This document shows, piece after piece, positions 16,980 through 26,561 of a DNA stretch of 64,000 bases (its first letter is position 1; every line of letters starts with the position of its first letter). This DNA is from Larkinella soli (GTDB taxonomy: Bacteria > Bacteroidota > Bacteroidia > Cytophagales > Spirosomataceae): positions 930,001 through 994,000 of the forward strand of contig NZ_QTJY01000001.1 in assembly GCF_003703975.1 (NCBI RefSeq), written 5' to 3'. Made by a program: the position numbers and the translations under genes. The notes below the pieces were generated by a model. That model had not been told where the DNA came from, did not search any database, and saw only the letters and a program-made list of their open reading frames with translations.

Positions 16980-17639
16980 CTAAACGATCTGTCCGTCGCG
17001 GATAGTCAGCTGCCGGTCGGCCATGTGGGCCAGCAAATCGTTGTGGGTTACAATCACGAAAGTCTGGTTCAGCTCGTCGCGAAGCCGGAAAAAAAGCTTG
17101 TGCAGTTCTTCGGCATTGTGCGAATCCAAGTTTCCGCTGGGCTCGTCGGCGAAGACGATGGCGGGTGAATTAACCAACGCCCGGGCGACGGCCGTACGCT
17201 GCTGCTCTCCGCCCGACAGCTGGGAAGGCAGGTGGTTTTTGCGGTCGCCCAGGCCCAGTATATTCAGGAGTTCTTCGGCGCGGGCCCGGACCTCCTGTTC
17301 GTTTTTCCCGCCGATGAACCCGGGCAGGCAGACGTTTTCGAGGGCACTGAATTCGGCCAGGAGGTTATGAAACTGAAAGACGAAGCCGATGCGGTCGTTA
17401 CGGAAGCGGGCCAGGTCCTTTTCATTCAGGTTGAAGACATTTTCCCCGCCGAGCGTCACCTGGCCGGCGTCGGGCCGGTCGAGCGTTCCCAGAATGTGCA
17501 GCAGCGTACTCTTGCCGGCGCCCGATGCCCCTACGATGGATACGATCTCTCCGGATTGGATCTGGAGGTTGATGCCCTTCAGGACCGGCAGATCGCCGTA
17601 GGAGCGGGTAATATCGGAAGCTTGCAGCAGAGGAGTCAT
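16980..17639 (-). CDS. ABC transporter ATP-binding protein, LolD-like
   Basis: A 219-residue ATPase with Walker A GASGAGKS (residues 37-44), the signature LSGGEQQR, Walker B IVFADEP and the switch histidine in VTHND. The overall pattern is that of the LolD/MacB-type family that works with FtsX-like permeases. No permease is adjacent, so the partner is elsewhere; lipoprotein release is a possibility only. The gene is divergent from sucC. Confidence 0.9.
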   Translation of the reverse strand: MTPLLQASDITRSYGDLPVLKGINLQIQSGEIVSIVGASGAGKSTLLHILGTLDRPDAGQVTLGGENVFNLNEKDLARFRNDRIGFVFQFHNLLAEFSALENVCLPGFIGGKNEQEVRARAEELLNILGLGDRKNHLPSQLSGGEQQRTAVARALVNSPAIVFADEPSGNLDSHNAEELHKLFFRLRDELNQTFVIVTHNDLLAHMADRQLTIRDGQIV

Positions 17640-17687
17640 CGAATTGATGTCTGAATCGGATCAAAGGAAGCCGAACGAAACCATTTA

Positions 17688-17716
17688 TTGGCTAACTTGC
17701 CGCGAAAATAGTCTTT
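17688..17716 (+). promoter_or_regulatory. Possible sucC promoter
   Basis: TTG at 17688-17690 is 18 bp from TAGTCTTT at 17709-17716, a partial match to the -33/-7 pattern, and lies 27 bp before the sucC start. Confidence 0.35.
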
Positions 17717-17743
17717 TTTTCACCATTCCTTGTTCCGGTCAAT

Positions 17744-18964
17744 ATGAACATTCACGAGTACCAGGGTAAAGAGATACTAAAACATTACGGTGTCCGCATA
17801 CAGGAAGGCATCGTTGCCGAATCGCCCGAAAAAGCCGTTGAAGCCGCCAAAAAAATCATGGCAGAGACCAACTCCAAGTTTGTGGTGGTCAAATCCCAGA
17901 TTCACGCCGGCGGCCGGGGAAAGGGGAAGATCCGGGGCACCGAGCAGCGGGGCGTTCAGCTGGCGAAGTCGGTCGACGAGGTTCGTGATATTACCAAGAA
18001 CATCATCGGTAACGTGCTCGTGACGCATCAGACCGGCCCGGAAGGGAAGAAAGTCAACAAGGTACTCGTGGCTCAGGATGTATATTACCCCGGAGCTTCG
18101 GAGCCGAAAGAATACTATATCGGTATCCTGCTCGATCGGGCTAGAGCCTGCAACGTCATCATGGCCAGCACCGAAGGCGGTATGGACATCGAGGAAGTAG
18201 CGGAAAAATCACCCGAAAAAATCGTGAAGGAATGGGTCGACCCGGCCATCGGCCTCCAGCCGTTTCAGGTCCGCAATCTCGCCTTCGCCCTCGGCCTGAA
18301 AGGGGATGCCTTCAAGGAAATGGTAAAATTCATCTCGGCCCTCTACCGGGCCTATGTCGAGACGGATTCGTCCATGTTTGAAATCAACCCGGTTCTGAAA
18401 ACCTCCGACGATAAGATTCTGGCCGTCGACGCCAAGGTGAATCTGGACGACAATGCCCTGTATCGTCACCCGGATCTGCAGAATCTCCGCGATATTACCG
18501 AGGAGGATCCTCTGGAGGTGGAAGCCACCGCCAACGATCTGAATTACGTCAAACTGGACGGAAACGTGGGCTGTATGGTCAACGGTGCCGGACTGGCCAT
18601 GGCGACCATGGACATCATTAAGCTCTCGGGCGGTGAGCCGGCCAACTTCCTCGACGTGGGGGGTGGAGCCAACGCCAAAACCGTTGAAGCGGGTTTCCGG
18701 ATCATCCTGAAAGACCCCAACGTCAAGGCCATTCTGATCAACATCTTCGGGGGAATCGTGCGGGGCGACCGCGTGGCGACCGGGGTTGTGGAGGCCTATA
18801 AAGCCATCGGCGACATCAAAGTCCCCATCATCGTCCGTCTGCAGGGCACCAACGCCGAAGAAGGCGCCCGGATCATCGACGAATCCGGCCTGAAAGTTTT
18901 CTCCGCGGTCCAGCTGAAAGATGCCGCCGAGAAAGTGAAGCAGGTGCTGGCCGGGCAGGCGTAA
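17744..18964 (+). CDS. sucC: Succinyl-CoA synthetase beta subunit (ADP-forming)
   Basis: This 406-residue subunit forms succinate and ATP or GTP from succinyl-CoA in the TCA cycle, together with SucD, which is not in the window. An N-terminal ATP-grasp domain starts with [17 protein letters not shown] and contains [12 protein letters not shown]. The C-terminal CoA-ligase domain contains LDVGGGAN and [11 protein letters not shown]. The length is about 10-20 residues longer than in E. coli, as is usual in Bacteroidota. A strong bidirectional terminator follows. Confidence 0.98.
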   Translation: MNIHEYQGKEILKHYGVRIQEGIVAESPEKAVEAAKKIMAETNSKFVVVKSQIHAGGRGKGKIRGTEQRGVQLAKSVDEVRDITKNIIGNVLVTHQTGPEGKKVNKVLVAQDVYYPGASEPKEYYIGILLDRARACNVIMASTEGGMDIEEVAEKSPEKIVKEWVDPAIGLQPFQVRNLAFALGLKGDAFKEMVKFISALYRAYVETDSSMFEINPVLKTSDDKILAVDAKVNLDDNALYRHPDLQNLRDITEEDPLEVEATANDLNYVKLDGNVGCMVNGAGLAMATMDIIKLSGGEPANFLDVGGGANAKTVEAGFRIILKDPNVKAILINIFGGIVRGDRVATGVVEAYKAIGDIKVPIIVRLQGTNAEEGARIIDESGLKVFSAVQLKDAAEKVKQVLAGQA

Positions 18965-18976
18965 CCTCTTTCAGGG

Positions 18977-19024
18977 ATTAAAATGAAGGGGATCGTTTTT
19001 AAAAACGATCCCCTTCATTTTAAT
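18977..19024. terminator. Bidirectional terminator after sucC
   Basis: A perfect 24-bp inverted repeat centred at 19000/19001, with a T/A-rich centre and ends, lies between two convergent genes. Confidence 0.9.
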
Positions 19025-19030
19025 TAATAT

Positions 19031-19858
19031 TTACCGTCGCGCCCGCTGGTAATACTTCATCGCGTCGGGCATCTGTTTCTGAAGATCCCGGATCCGGCGT
19101 TCATCGGAAGGGTGAGTCGACAGGAACTCGGGCGGTTTTTTGCCACCGCCGGCCTTCGCCATCCGTCCCCAGAAATCGACGGCCTCCTGCGGGTTATACC
19201 CCGCCAGGGACATGAAAATCAGCCCCAGCCGGTCGGCTTCCGACTCCTGGGAGCGGCTATGGGGCAGCCCGCGGCCCACCTGATAGGCAATAGGAGCGCC
19301 CACCCCGTAGGCATTCATGAACAGCGCCTGGGTCTGCTGGGGTTTTTCGGCCAAAGCCGCCCCGAGGGCCACCTGCCCGGCGGACAACAGCCCCTGAGCG
19401 AGCATGCCCTCACTCATCCGTTCGTTCCCGTGTTCGGCGATGGCGTGCGAAACCTCGTGGCCCATGACCGTAGCCACTCCGGCCTCATTCTGCGTATAGG
19501 GAAGGATTCCCGTGTAAAAAGCCACCTTTCCACCAGGCATACACCAGGCGTTGACCTGCGGACTTTCGATCAGGTTGAACTCCCACTGGAACCCTTTCAG
19601 CCGGGACGAAAAATTATTGGCGGCCATATAGCTTTCCACCGCCTGCCGGATCCGGCCTCCCACTCGTCTGATCATGTCGGCCTGCGATCCCGAACGGACC
19701 ACCCGGCTCGTATCGAGCACTTCCTTATAGTTTGAAAAACTCAGGGGAAGCATTTGTTCGTTGGGAATCAGAACGAGCTGCTTACGGTTCGACAGGGGTA
19801 CTTTCTGGCACCCGATTGCAAAACCGATCAGCAACATAGCAATGATTGATCTTTTCAT
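19031..19858 (-). CDS. M48-family metalloprotease, lipoprotein (BepA/YggG-like)
   Basis: A 275-residue zinc protease with a lipobox ending at Cys17 (LIGFAIGC), so it is membrane-anchored in the periplasm. The active site is HEVSH (134-138), with a downstream Glu in SQESEADRLG as third ligand. The family does outer-membrane protein quality control in Proteobacteria. ATG 19858 is preferred because the lipoprotein signal begins there; an upstream ATG at 19987 would add 43 residues without signal character. Confidence 0.93.
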   Translation of the reverse strand: MKRSIIAMLLIGFAIGCQKVPLSNRKQLVLIPNEQMLPLSFSNYKEVLDTSRVVRSGSQADMIRRVGGRIRQAVESYMAANNFSSRLKGFQWEFNLIESPQVNAWCMPGGKVAFYTGILPYTQNEAGVATVMGHEVSHAIAEHGNERMSEGMLAQGLLSAGQVALGAALAEKPQQTQALFMNAYGVGAPIAYQVGRGLPHSRSQESEADRLGLIFMSLAGYNPQEAVDFWGRMAKAGGGKKPPEFLSTHPSDERRIRDLQKQMPDAMKYYQRARR

Positions 19859-20004
19859 AGGTCGAAAAATGGTTTGTTGTATAGACGTCAAAACTATCAA
19901 TAAGAGACTGTTGACCTCCGTCCTTTGTTCAAAATTTTTAGGGATGGCGTGGTAAGGCCGTCTTTCCTGTTTAGATTTGCGGATCATGTAAAAGTTTAAG
20001 GTCC

Positions 20005-20616
20005 ATGAAAATCATTGCCGTCGGGCGCAATTACGTCGAGCACATTAAGGAACTGAATAACGAACAACCTGACGATCCAGTCATTTTTACAAAACCGGAA
20101 ACGGCCATTCTCCGCAATAACGAAACGTTTTATTACCCGGATTTTAGCCAGGACATCCACCATGAAGTGGAAATCCTGATCCGGTTCAGCCGGACGGGCA
20201 AAAACATCGAAGAGAAGTTTGCCCATAAATATTACGATGAGATCGGGATCGGCGTGGACTTTACGGCGCGCGACCTCCAGTCGAAACTGAAAGCCAAGGG
20301 GCTGCCGTGGGACCTGGCCAAAGGCTTCAACGGCTCCGCTCCCGTCTCGGCCTTTCTCCCCAAAACCGAATTTCCGGACCTTCAGAACCTCTCGTTCCGT
20401 CTGGACGTCAACGGCGAAACCCGGCAGCAGGGCAATACGGAACTGATGCTGTTCCGGATCGATTACCTGATCGCCTTCGTCTCCCGCTATTTTCTGCTGC
20501 ATCAGGGTGATATTCTGTTTACCGGAACGCCCAAAGGCGTCGGGCCGGTGCAGGCCGGCGACCGACTGACGGCCTTCATCGAAGACCGGAAGATGCTGGA
20601 ATTTGACGTTAAATAA
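20005..20616 (+). CDS. Fumarylacetoacetate hydrolase (FAH) family protein
   Basis: A 203-residue FAH-fold enzyme of the short YcgM/FAHD1 type. It begins with MKIIAVGRNY and shows the metal site as HHEVEILIRF with a downstream Asp in GIGVDFTARD. The motif GDILFTGTPKGVGPV marks the end of the fold. FAHD1-like enzymes act as oxaloacetate decarboxylases or acylpyruvases. A sugar-pathway role is not indicated by context. The gene ends 31 bp before the peptidase start. Confidence 0.92.
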   Translation: MKIIAVGRNYVEHIKELNNEQPDDPVIFTKPETAILRNNETFYYPDFSQDIHHEVEILIRFSRTGKNIEEKFAHKYYDEIGIGVDFTARDLQSKLKAKGLPWDLAKGFNGSAPVSAFLPKTEFPDLQNLSFRLDVNGETRQQGNTELMLFRIDYLIAFVSRYFLLHQGDILFTGTPKGVGPVQAGDRLTAFIEDRKMLEFDVK

Positions 20617-20647
20617 CCGATCGAATCGCGTGCCGGGAAGTGGGTTT

Positions 20648-22645
20648 ATGGTAGATATCAATCGATGCGGGATTCCGGGCCGGGTGTGGACGGCCCTGGT
20701 TCTGCTGTTTCTGGGGCCGGCGGGTTTTCCGCAGACGCAGGCTCCGGACAAAGAAATATTGAAGGCCGTTCAACCGGGCTATTTTATGTTTCCGATCATG
20801 CCGGGCGAGGCCAACTCCCTCTCGGGTGGGCTTGGCGACCTGCGTCCGAACCATTTCCATGCGGGCATCGACATTCGCACCATGCAGCGCGAAGGTCTGG
20901 ACGTGTACGCAGCCGCCGACGGTTACGTATCCCGGATCGCCGTGTTCACCGGCGGGTACGGAAACGTAATTTTTATTAAACATCCCAATGGCCTGACCAC
21001 CGTGTACGGCCACCTCCGGGAATTGAAAGACACCCTGGCGAATTACCTCCGTTCGGAACAGTACAAACAGCAGACTTTTGAAATCGACCTCCGCCCTGCC
21101 CCCAACCAGTTTCCGGTAAAAAAGGGTGAGATCGTGGCGCTTTCGGGCAATACCGGCGGGTCGGGCGGACCCCACCTTCATTTTGAAATCCGGGACGAAA
21201 AGAACCACCTGCTGAACCCGTTGCTTTTCGGGTTTCAGGAACTGGCCGATGAGATACCACCCTTTTTCGAACGGATCGCCATCCAGCCCCTGACGCCCGG
21301 TTCGACCGTCAATGGGCAGGCAGGCCGGCTGGCCCTGACGCCGGTTCGGAAACCCAACGGTGACTATACTCTGCCCCAGCCGGTGACAGCCTCCGGTCTG
21401 GTTGGACTGGAGGTGCTCGGTTTCGACCGGGCCAACGGTTCTCCCTTCAAAAACGGGCTGAGCTGCATTGAAATCCGGCTCGACGATCAGGAAGTGTTTG
21501 CCTATAACATGACCAATTACCCGAACGACCTCACCCGGCTGATCAATCTCCACATGAACTATGGGATCGAGCAACTGACCGGGCAGCGGTTTCACCGGTG
21601 TTATCTGGCCGACGGAAACACCCTGAACCTCTACCGCACCGACGGCCGGAAAGGCCGCCTTCCGCTCTTCGACGGAAAACCGCACGAGGTCACCATCACG
21701 CTCTACGACACGTTTCAGCAGGCCAGTACCCTTAGGTTCACCGTCCTGCCCGAACCCCCGGCATCGGAGACAGGGCCGTTAAAACCCAGTAAATTGCCGA
21801 CCAGGATCTTTTATTCGGCCGAGGAAAACACGCTGATCATCCGGGCGGCCAATTTCCCGACCGCCGTCGCTCCGCCCGCCGTTCTTTATGCCGATGGTGG
21901 GGAATCCGACCTCCCGGTCCGTTACGTTCGGGCCAACGAGGCCTATTACGTCGTCGATCTCCGCCAACAGCTGCCTGATTCGGTGCAAATCGGAAGTGCC
22001 ATGGCGGCCCTGAATTACCGGACACACGTCATTCCCGGAAAGGAAACCGCCTACCGGGATTCGACGGTTCATATTACCTTTCCGGCCGGGGCCGTCTACG
22101 ACACGCTCCACCTGGCCGTGAGCCATAGCGGAAACCGGCTGGACGTCGGGCAGGTGACGGTGCCGCTGAACGATAAGATCGAGGTGGATTTTGTACCCGG
22201 AGGGCCCGTGGCCGATCCGAAACGGACCCAGATGTACCTGGTCAGCGGAGGTCGAAAGGCTTATATCGGCGGTTTCTGGAAAGACAACCGCATCCGGTTC
22301 CGAACCCAGCTGCTCGGCAGTTTTCAGCTCATGACGGACGTCAACCCGCCCACGGTCAGACTGCTGCGGAAAGACCATGAAGCTCTGGTGGCGACGGTGA
22401 AAGACGACCTTTCAGGCCTGGACACGGTCCGGGCCATGGTGAATGGAGCGTGGGTGCTGATGCAGTATGATTACAAACGGGCCCTGATCTGGTCGGATAA
22501 ACTCGACCCGAAAAAGCCGTTCGAGGGCAGCGTGGTGCTGGAGGTGAAGGATCGGGCCGGCAACCTGACCACCGTCACGGCCACCCTGCCGCCGGCTCCG
22601 GTACAGCCGCCGACGGACACGACGGCCACGGAAGAAAAGAATTAA
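20648..22645 (+). CDS. M23-family metallopeptidase, exported
   Basis: A 665-residue secreted protein with an N-terminal signal (ALVLLFLGPAGFPQ) and a LytM/M23 peptidoglycan endopeptidase domain (about 60-210). Zinc-site motifs are FHAGID and GPHLHFEI. The remaining 450 residues are beta-rich and of unknown function, probably for substrate or partner binding. This layout is common in Bacteroidota. The ATG at 20648 is preferred over a TTG at 20603 that overlaps the FAH gene. Confidence 0.93.
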   Translation: MVDINRCGIPGRVWTALVLLFLGPAGFPQTQAPDKEILKAVQPGYFMFPIMPGEANSLSGGLGDLRPNHFHAGIDIRTMQREGLDVYAAADGYVSRIAVFTGGYGNVIFIKHPNGLTTVYGHLRELKDTLANYLRSEQYKQQTFEIDLRPAPNQFPVKKGEIVALSGNTGGSGGPHLHFEIRDEKNHLLNPLLFGFQELADEIPPFFERIAIQPLTPGSTVNGQAGRLALTPVRKPNGDYTLPQPVTASGLVGLEVLGFDRANGSPFKNGLSCIEIRLDDQEVFAYNMTNYPNDLTRLINLHMNYGIEQLTGQRFHRCYLADGNTLNLYRTDGRKGRLPLFDGKPHEVTITLYDTFQQASTLRFTVLPEPPASETGPLKPSKLPTRIFYSAEENTLIIRAANFPTAVAPPAVLYADGGESDLPVRYVRANEAYYVVDLRQQLPDSVQIGSAMAALNYRTHVIPGKETAYRDSTVHITFPAGAVYDTLHLAVSHSGNRLDVGQVTVPLNDKIEVDFVPGGPVADPKRTQMYLVSGGRKAYIGGFWKDNRIRFRTQLLGSFQLMTDVNPPTVRLLRKDHEALVATVKDDLSGLDTVRAMVNGAWVLMQYDYKRALIWSDKLDPKKPFEGSVVLEVKDRAGNLTTVTATLPPAPVQPPTDTTATEEKN

Positions 22646-22663
22646 ACCAACTATATTTCCACT

Positions 22664-23113
22664 ATGGCACTCCAGATCGGCGACCCGGCTCCCGACTTCG
22701 AAACCCGCGACCAGAACGGCCGGCCCGTCCGGCTGTCGGACTTCCGGGGCAGAAAAGTAGTTCTTTATTTTTATCCGAAGGACGACACCACCGGCTGCAC
22801 GGCCGAAGCCTGTAGTCTGCGGGATAACTATGCGGAGCTTCGTCAGGCAGGTTATGAGGTCCTTGGGGTCAGTGTCGACGATGAAAAGTCGCACCGGAAG
22901 TTCATCACCAAATACGAACTGCCGTTCTCCCTCCTGGCCGATACCGACAAAAAGGTGGTCGAAGCCTACGACGTCTGGCAGGAGAAGTCCATGTACGGAC
23001 GGAAATATATGGGCATTATGCGGACGACGTTCCTCATCGATGAAAACGGTATTATTACCGATATTATAGAAAAAGTGGACACAAAAAACCACGCCGGTCA
23101 GATCTTAAAATAG
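22664..23113 (+). CDS. bcp: Thioredoxin-dependent thiol peroxidase (Bcp/PrxQ)
   Basis: This 149-residue peroxiredoxin reduces hydroperoxides using thioredoxin. It has the active-site pattern PKDDTTGCT with peroxidatic Cys45 and resolving Cys50, the PrxQ spacing of five. It follows the M23 gene by 18 bp and precedes the transketolase pair by 4 bp, so it is probably co-transcribed with transketolase. There is a TATATTTC near -7 match 4 bases before the start, so its own promoter is also possible. Confidence 0.95.
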   Translation: MALQIGDPAPDFETRDQNGRPVRLSDFRGRKVVLYFYPKDDTTGCTAEACSLRDNYAELRQAGYEVLGVSVDDEKSHRKFITKYELPFSLLADTDKKVVEAYDVWQEKSMYGRKYMGIMRTTFLIDENGIITDIIEKVDTKNHAGQILK

Positions 23114-23117
23114 CAGT

Positions 23118-23981
23118 ATGGAAATCGAAAACTTACAACACATTGCCACCCAGGTCCGGCGCGATATCGTCCGGATGGTTCACGCGGTCAATTCCGGCCA
23201 CCCGGGCGGTTCGCTCGGCTGTACGGACCTGCTGGTCGCCCTGTACTTCGACGTGATGCGGCTGAAACGGGACGAGGAAGGAAAGGCCATTTTTGATATG
23301 GATGCCCGCGACGAAGATGTCTTCTTCCTGTCGAACGGCCATATTTCCCCGGTCTTTTACAGCGTCCTGGCCCGGAGCGGGTATTTCCCGGTGTCGGAAC
23401 TGGCCACCTTCCGGAAGCTCGACAGCCGCCTTCAGGGGCACCCCGCCACGGCCGAACACCTGCCGGGCATCCGGGTGGCTTCGGGTTCGCTCGGCCAGGG
23501 CCTTTCGGTAGCCTGCGGGGCCGCCTTCGCCAAAAAGCTGAACAAAGACCCCCACTTCGTTTATGTGCTGATGGGCGACGGCGAGCAGCAGGAAGGCCAG
23601 GTCTGGGAAGCCGCCACGTTCGCACCTCACCATAAGCTGGACAACCTTATTGCCGTCATCGACCTCAACGGACAGCAGATCGACGGCCCGACCAACCTGG
23701 TGATGAACAACCGCGACCTCGGCGAAAAATACCGGGCCTTCGGCTGGGAGGTGATGGAAATGAAAGGCAACGACCTCCGGAACGTGATCGACACCCTGAA
23801 GGAAGCCCAGGGCCGGGCCGGTCAGGAAAAGCCGATTCTGATTCTGATGCACACCGAAATGGGCTACGGCGTCGATTTCATGATGGGAAGCCACAAATGG
23901 CACGGGGTTGCGCCGAACGATGAGCAACTGGCCGTCGCCCTGAATCAACTGCCGGTCACTGCCGGAATGGAGGATTATTAA
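23118..23981 (+). CDS. Transketolase, N-terminal subunit
   Basis: A 287-residue half carrying the thiamine-diphosphate domain. GHPGGSLGCTD starts the cofactor site and MGDGEQQEGQVWEA with IAVIDLNGQQ forms the GDG-N metal/TPP motif. It works with the C-terminal half encoded 15 bp downstream. Split transketolases are widespread in Bacteroidota and many other bacteria and archaea. It acts in the non-oxidative pentose phosphate pathway. The start is 4 bp after bcp. Confidence 0.96.
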   Translation: MEIENLQHIATQVRRDIVRMVHAVNSGHPGGSLGCTDLLVALYFDVMRLKRDEEGKAIFDMDARDEDVFFLSNGHISPVFYSVLARSGYFPVSELATFRKLDSRLQGHPATAEHLPGIRVASGSLGQGLSVACGAAFAKKLNKDPHFVYVLMGDGEQQEGQVWEAATFAPHHKLDNLIAVIDLNGQQIDGPTNLVMNNRDLGEKYRAFGWEVMEMKGNDLRNVIDTLKEAQGRAGQEKPILILMHTEMGYGVDFMMGSHKWHGVAPNDEQLAVALNQLPVTAGMEDY

Positions 23982-23996
23982 TCGCTGGAAAAGTAG

Positions 23997-24953
23997 ATGA
24001 AAAAATATACATACACTGAGAAGAAAGACACCCGTTCCGGCTTCGGCGCGGGTATTCTTGAGCTGGGCCGCACGAACCCGAACGTCGTGGCGCTGACCGC
24101 CGACCTGGCGGGTTCGCTGAAGCTGGAAGGCTTCATCAAGGAATTTCCCGACCGTTACGTCCAGTGCGGGATTTCGGAAGCCAACATGATGGGCGTTTCG
24201 GCCGGCCTGACCATCGGGGGCAAGATTCCGTTTGCCACCACCTTCGCCAATTTCGCCACCGGGCGCGTGTACGACCAGATCCGCCAGTCGATCTGCTATT
24301 CAAACAAGAACGTCAAGATCTGTGCTTCGCACGCCGGTCTGACGCTGGGCGAAGACGGGGCCACCCACCAGATTCTGGAGGACCTGGGTATGATGAAAAT
24401 GCTGCCTAACATGACCGTCATCAACCCCTGCGACTTTAACCAGACCAAAGCCGCCACCATCGCCATTGCGGAATTTGTCGGGCCGGTGTACCTGCGGTTC
24501 GGGCGGCCGGTGGTGCCGATCTTTACCCCCGCCGACCAGAAGTTCGAAATCGGAAAGGCGCTGGTGCTGAACGAGGGGCCGGACGTTTCCATTTTTGCCA
24601 CCGGCCACCTGGTCTGGGAGTCCATCAAAGCCGGTGAAATCCTGGCCGGGCAAGGAATTGAAGCTGAAATTATCAATATTCACACGATAAAACCGTTGGA
24701 TGAAGAGGCCATCCTGAACTCGGTCCGGAAAACCCGCTGTGCGGTATCGGCCGAAGAACATCAGCTGAACGGCGGTCTGGGCGACAGTGTGGCGCAGACG
24801 CTGGCCCGCAACTATCCGGCTCCGCTCGAAATGATCGGGGTCCATGACAGTTTCGGGGAAAGCGGAACGCCCGACCAGCTGATGAAGAAGTATGGGCTGA
24901 CGGCCGAAGCGATTGTGGAGGCCGCCAAACGGGCCATAGCAAGAAAAATGTAG
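23997..24953 (+). CDS. Transketolase, C-terminal subunit
   Basis: A 318-residue half with the Pyr domain and the C-terminal domain. The catalytic Glu lies in CGISEANMMGVSAGL, and FANFATGRVYDQIRQS and ASHAGLTLGEDGATHQ follow the known pattern. It pairs with the preceding N-terminal half to form the active enzyme. A GC hairpin follows before the ECF sigma gene. Confidence 0.96.
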   Translation: MKKYTYTEKKDTRSGFGAGILELGRTNPNVVALTADLAGSLKLEGFIKEFPDRYVQCGISEANMMGVSAGLTIGGKIPFATTFANFATGRVYDQIRQSICYSNKNVKICASHAGLTLGEDGATHQILEDLGMMKMLPNMTVINPCDFNQTKAATIAIAEFVGPVYLRFGRPVVPIFTPADQKFEIGKALVLNEGPDVSIFATGHLVWESIKAGEILAGQGIEAEIINIHTIKPLDEEAILNSVRKTRCAVSAEEHQLNGGLGDSVAQTLARNYPAPLEMIGVHDSFGESGTPDQLMKKYGLTAEAIVEAAKRAIARKM

Positions 24954-24966
24954 GATTCAGTGGCCG

Positions 24967-24994
24967 GCCGGCTGCGACCTGAACCGCAGCCGGC
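24967..24994 (+). other. GC-rich hairpin between transketolase and ECF sigma genes
   Basis: A 10-bp perfect stem (gccggctgcg / cgcagccggc) with an 8-nt loop. No T-run follows, so it is not a classic terminator; it may stabilise mRNA or partly end transcription. Confidence 0.4.
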
Positions 24995-25008
24995 TGCCTG
25001 CTTACCGT

Positions 25009-25569
25009 ATGACTGACGAGGAACTCCTTGAGAAATACCGTGATCCGCAAAGCCGGAACTATGCCTTCAATCTGCTGATTCGAAAGTATCAGCAGAAGAT
25101 ATATTGGCATATCCGGAAGATGGTCATCGACCACGACGATGCGGATGACCTTACCCAGGAGACCTTCATCAAGGTGTGGAATTCGCTCGAAAAATTTCGG
25201 GGAGATTCGCAGCTCTTCACCTGGATTTATCGGATCGCCACCAACGAATGCCTTAACTTTCTGAACAAGAAACGCCGGAAGTTCTTTCTTCCGATCGGGG
25301 ATGTGGAAGGCGAACTGCTCGAAAAACTGGAAACCAATTCCGATTATGTCACGTCAGGCGGAGAGCCCAGCGGGGAGGAGATTCAGCTCAAACTTCAGAA
25401 GGCTCTGCTTAAGCTTCCTGAAAAACAGCGCCTTGTCTTCAACATGAAGTATTTCGATGACATGAAATACGAGGAAATTTCCGAAATTACGGGAACGTCG
25501 GTGGGAGCGCTGAAAGCCTCCTATCATCTGGCCGTTAAAAAAATAGAGGATTATCTGAATGGGGATTAA
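25009..25569 (+). CDS. ECF-type RNA polymerase sigma factor
   Basis: A 186-residue sigma factor. Region 2 (about 15-85) includes LIRKYQQKIYWHIRKMVIDH and DDADDLTQETFIKVW. Region 4 (about 130-185) includes LPEKQRLVFNMKYFDDMKYE and an HTH with GTSVGALKASYHLAVKK. Region 3 is absent. The next two genes look like its anti-sigma-type membrane protein and a Spy-like envelope protein. An envelope-stress or metabolite response is inferred from this context. Confidence 0.95.
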   Translation: MTDEELLEKYRDPQSRNYAFNLLIRKYQQKIYWHIRKMVIDHDDADDLTQETFIKVWNSLEKFRGDSQLFTWIYRIATNECLNFLNKKRRKFFLPIGDVEGELLEKLETNSDYVTSGGEPSGEEIQLKLQKALLKLPEKQRLVFNMKYFDDMKYEEISEITGTSVGALKASYHLAVKKIEDYLNGD

Positions 25570-25614
25570 ACCCCGGAACCGGCATGTTTGTCAAACCGTT
25601 GTATTAATAGGACA

Positions 25615-26064
25615 ATGGAACCGAGGAAACCAATACGACTTGAGGATTTAGACCGGCAGGAACCTTTGCGGCAGCTACCGTTTACGGTGCCTGAAGGTTA
25701 TTTCGATGCCCTGCCGTCGCGCATTCAGGCCGAAACCGTTCGCCGGTCCGGGCGTTTTACCATTAGCTGGTCCTGGCCCCGGACGGTGGCCACCCTGGGT
25801 GGCGCTACGCTGGTGGCCGCCCTCCTCTGGCTGACTTATCCCCAGAAACAGAATTCGCTGGGACCGGACGTCCTGAGCGAAGTCAGCGAGGAGTCGGTCC
25901 GGGATTATCTCTACGATCAGGACATCTATCTGGAAGATTATTCGGACCTGCTGAAAGACCACGCCGTCCCGAACGATTCAACCCTGATTCATGAACTGCA
26001 CGTCTCGCCCGAAGCCATCGAGCAGGCGATCGAAGAAGATCAACTGGGCCGGGGAGCGATCTGA
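25615..26064 (+). CDS. Putative anti-sigma factor / single-pass membrane protein
   Basis: A 149-residue protein with an acidic and Arg-rich N-terminal 50 residues and one membrane helix (VATLGGATLVAALLWLTY). Its acidic C-terminal segment contains several Tyr/Asp repeats (YLYDQDIYLEDYSDLL). No zinc-binding HxxxCxxC is visible, so it is not a ZAS anti-sigma. Its position directly after the ECF sigma gene suggests that it binds or regulates the sigma factor. ATG 25615 is preferred over a TTG at 25588. Confidence 0.7.
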   Translation: MEPRKPIRLEDLDRQEPLRQLPFTVPEGYFDALPSRIQAETVRRSGRFTISWSWPRTVATLGGATLVAALLWLTYPQKQNSLGPDVLSEVSEESVRDYLYDQDIYLEDYSDLLKDHAVPNDSTLIHELHVSPEAIEQAIEEDQLGRGAI

Positions 26065-26097
26065 TACCATTTACCTGAAATGATTGAAAAGAGAACT

Positions 26098-26511
26098 ATG
26101 AAACGGATATTGTTTCTCCTGGCCTGCTGCCTGGGTCTGCTGCTTTCCCGGCCGGCCGCAGCTCAGGATCAGGACCGCCAGAAGATAGAAAGTGCTAAAA
26201 TAGGATTGATCACGAACCGCCTGAACCTGACCACCGATCAGGCGCCCCGCTTCTGGCCCATCTACAACGAATACAACGAACGGAGGAAGGAAATTACGCG
26301 GCAACTGCGCCGGCCTTCCAAAACCGGAAGCAACGATGCCCTGGAGGATATTAACGAATCGGTGGAACTGAAGCAGAAACTGGTCGACCTCGATAAGGAA
26401 TACAACGGCAAATTTCTGAAGGTCATCACCGCCCAACAGCTTCAGGAACTGCACAATACGGAGCGGATGTTCAACAAGATGCTGATCGACCGGCTGCATC
26501 CACAGAATTAG
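26098..26511 (+). CDS. Spy/CpxP-like periplasmic protein
   Basis: A 137-residue exported protein with a cleavable signal (LLACCLGLLLSRPAAAQ). The mature part is helical and charged, with repeated features of the LTxxQ type (LNLTTDQAPRFWPIYNEY; ITAQQLQEL). This resembles the Spy/CpxP chaperone family. Downstream of an ECF sigma and its membrane partner, it may be a sensor or a chaperone of the stress response. ATG 26098 begins the signal; an in-frame ATG at 26080 is possible. Confidence 0.75.
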   Translation: MKRILFLLACCLGLLLSRPAAAQDQDRQKIESAKIGLITNRLNLTTDQAPRFWPIYNEYNERRKEITRQLRRPSKTGSNDALEDINESVELKQKLVDLDKEYNGKFLKVITAQQLQELHNTERMFNKMLIDRLHPQN

Positions 26512-26561
26512 GAACAGTTGTTGCTTTATGTTCGGCAGCCGCCTTTTGATTTCCTACGTGG

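Noticed and set aside
23118-24953. A frameshifted transketolase
   Set aside because: The two halves have their own starts and a 15-bp spacer, the normal split form in Bacteroidota.
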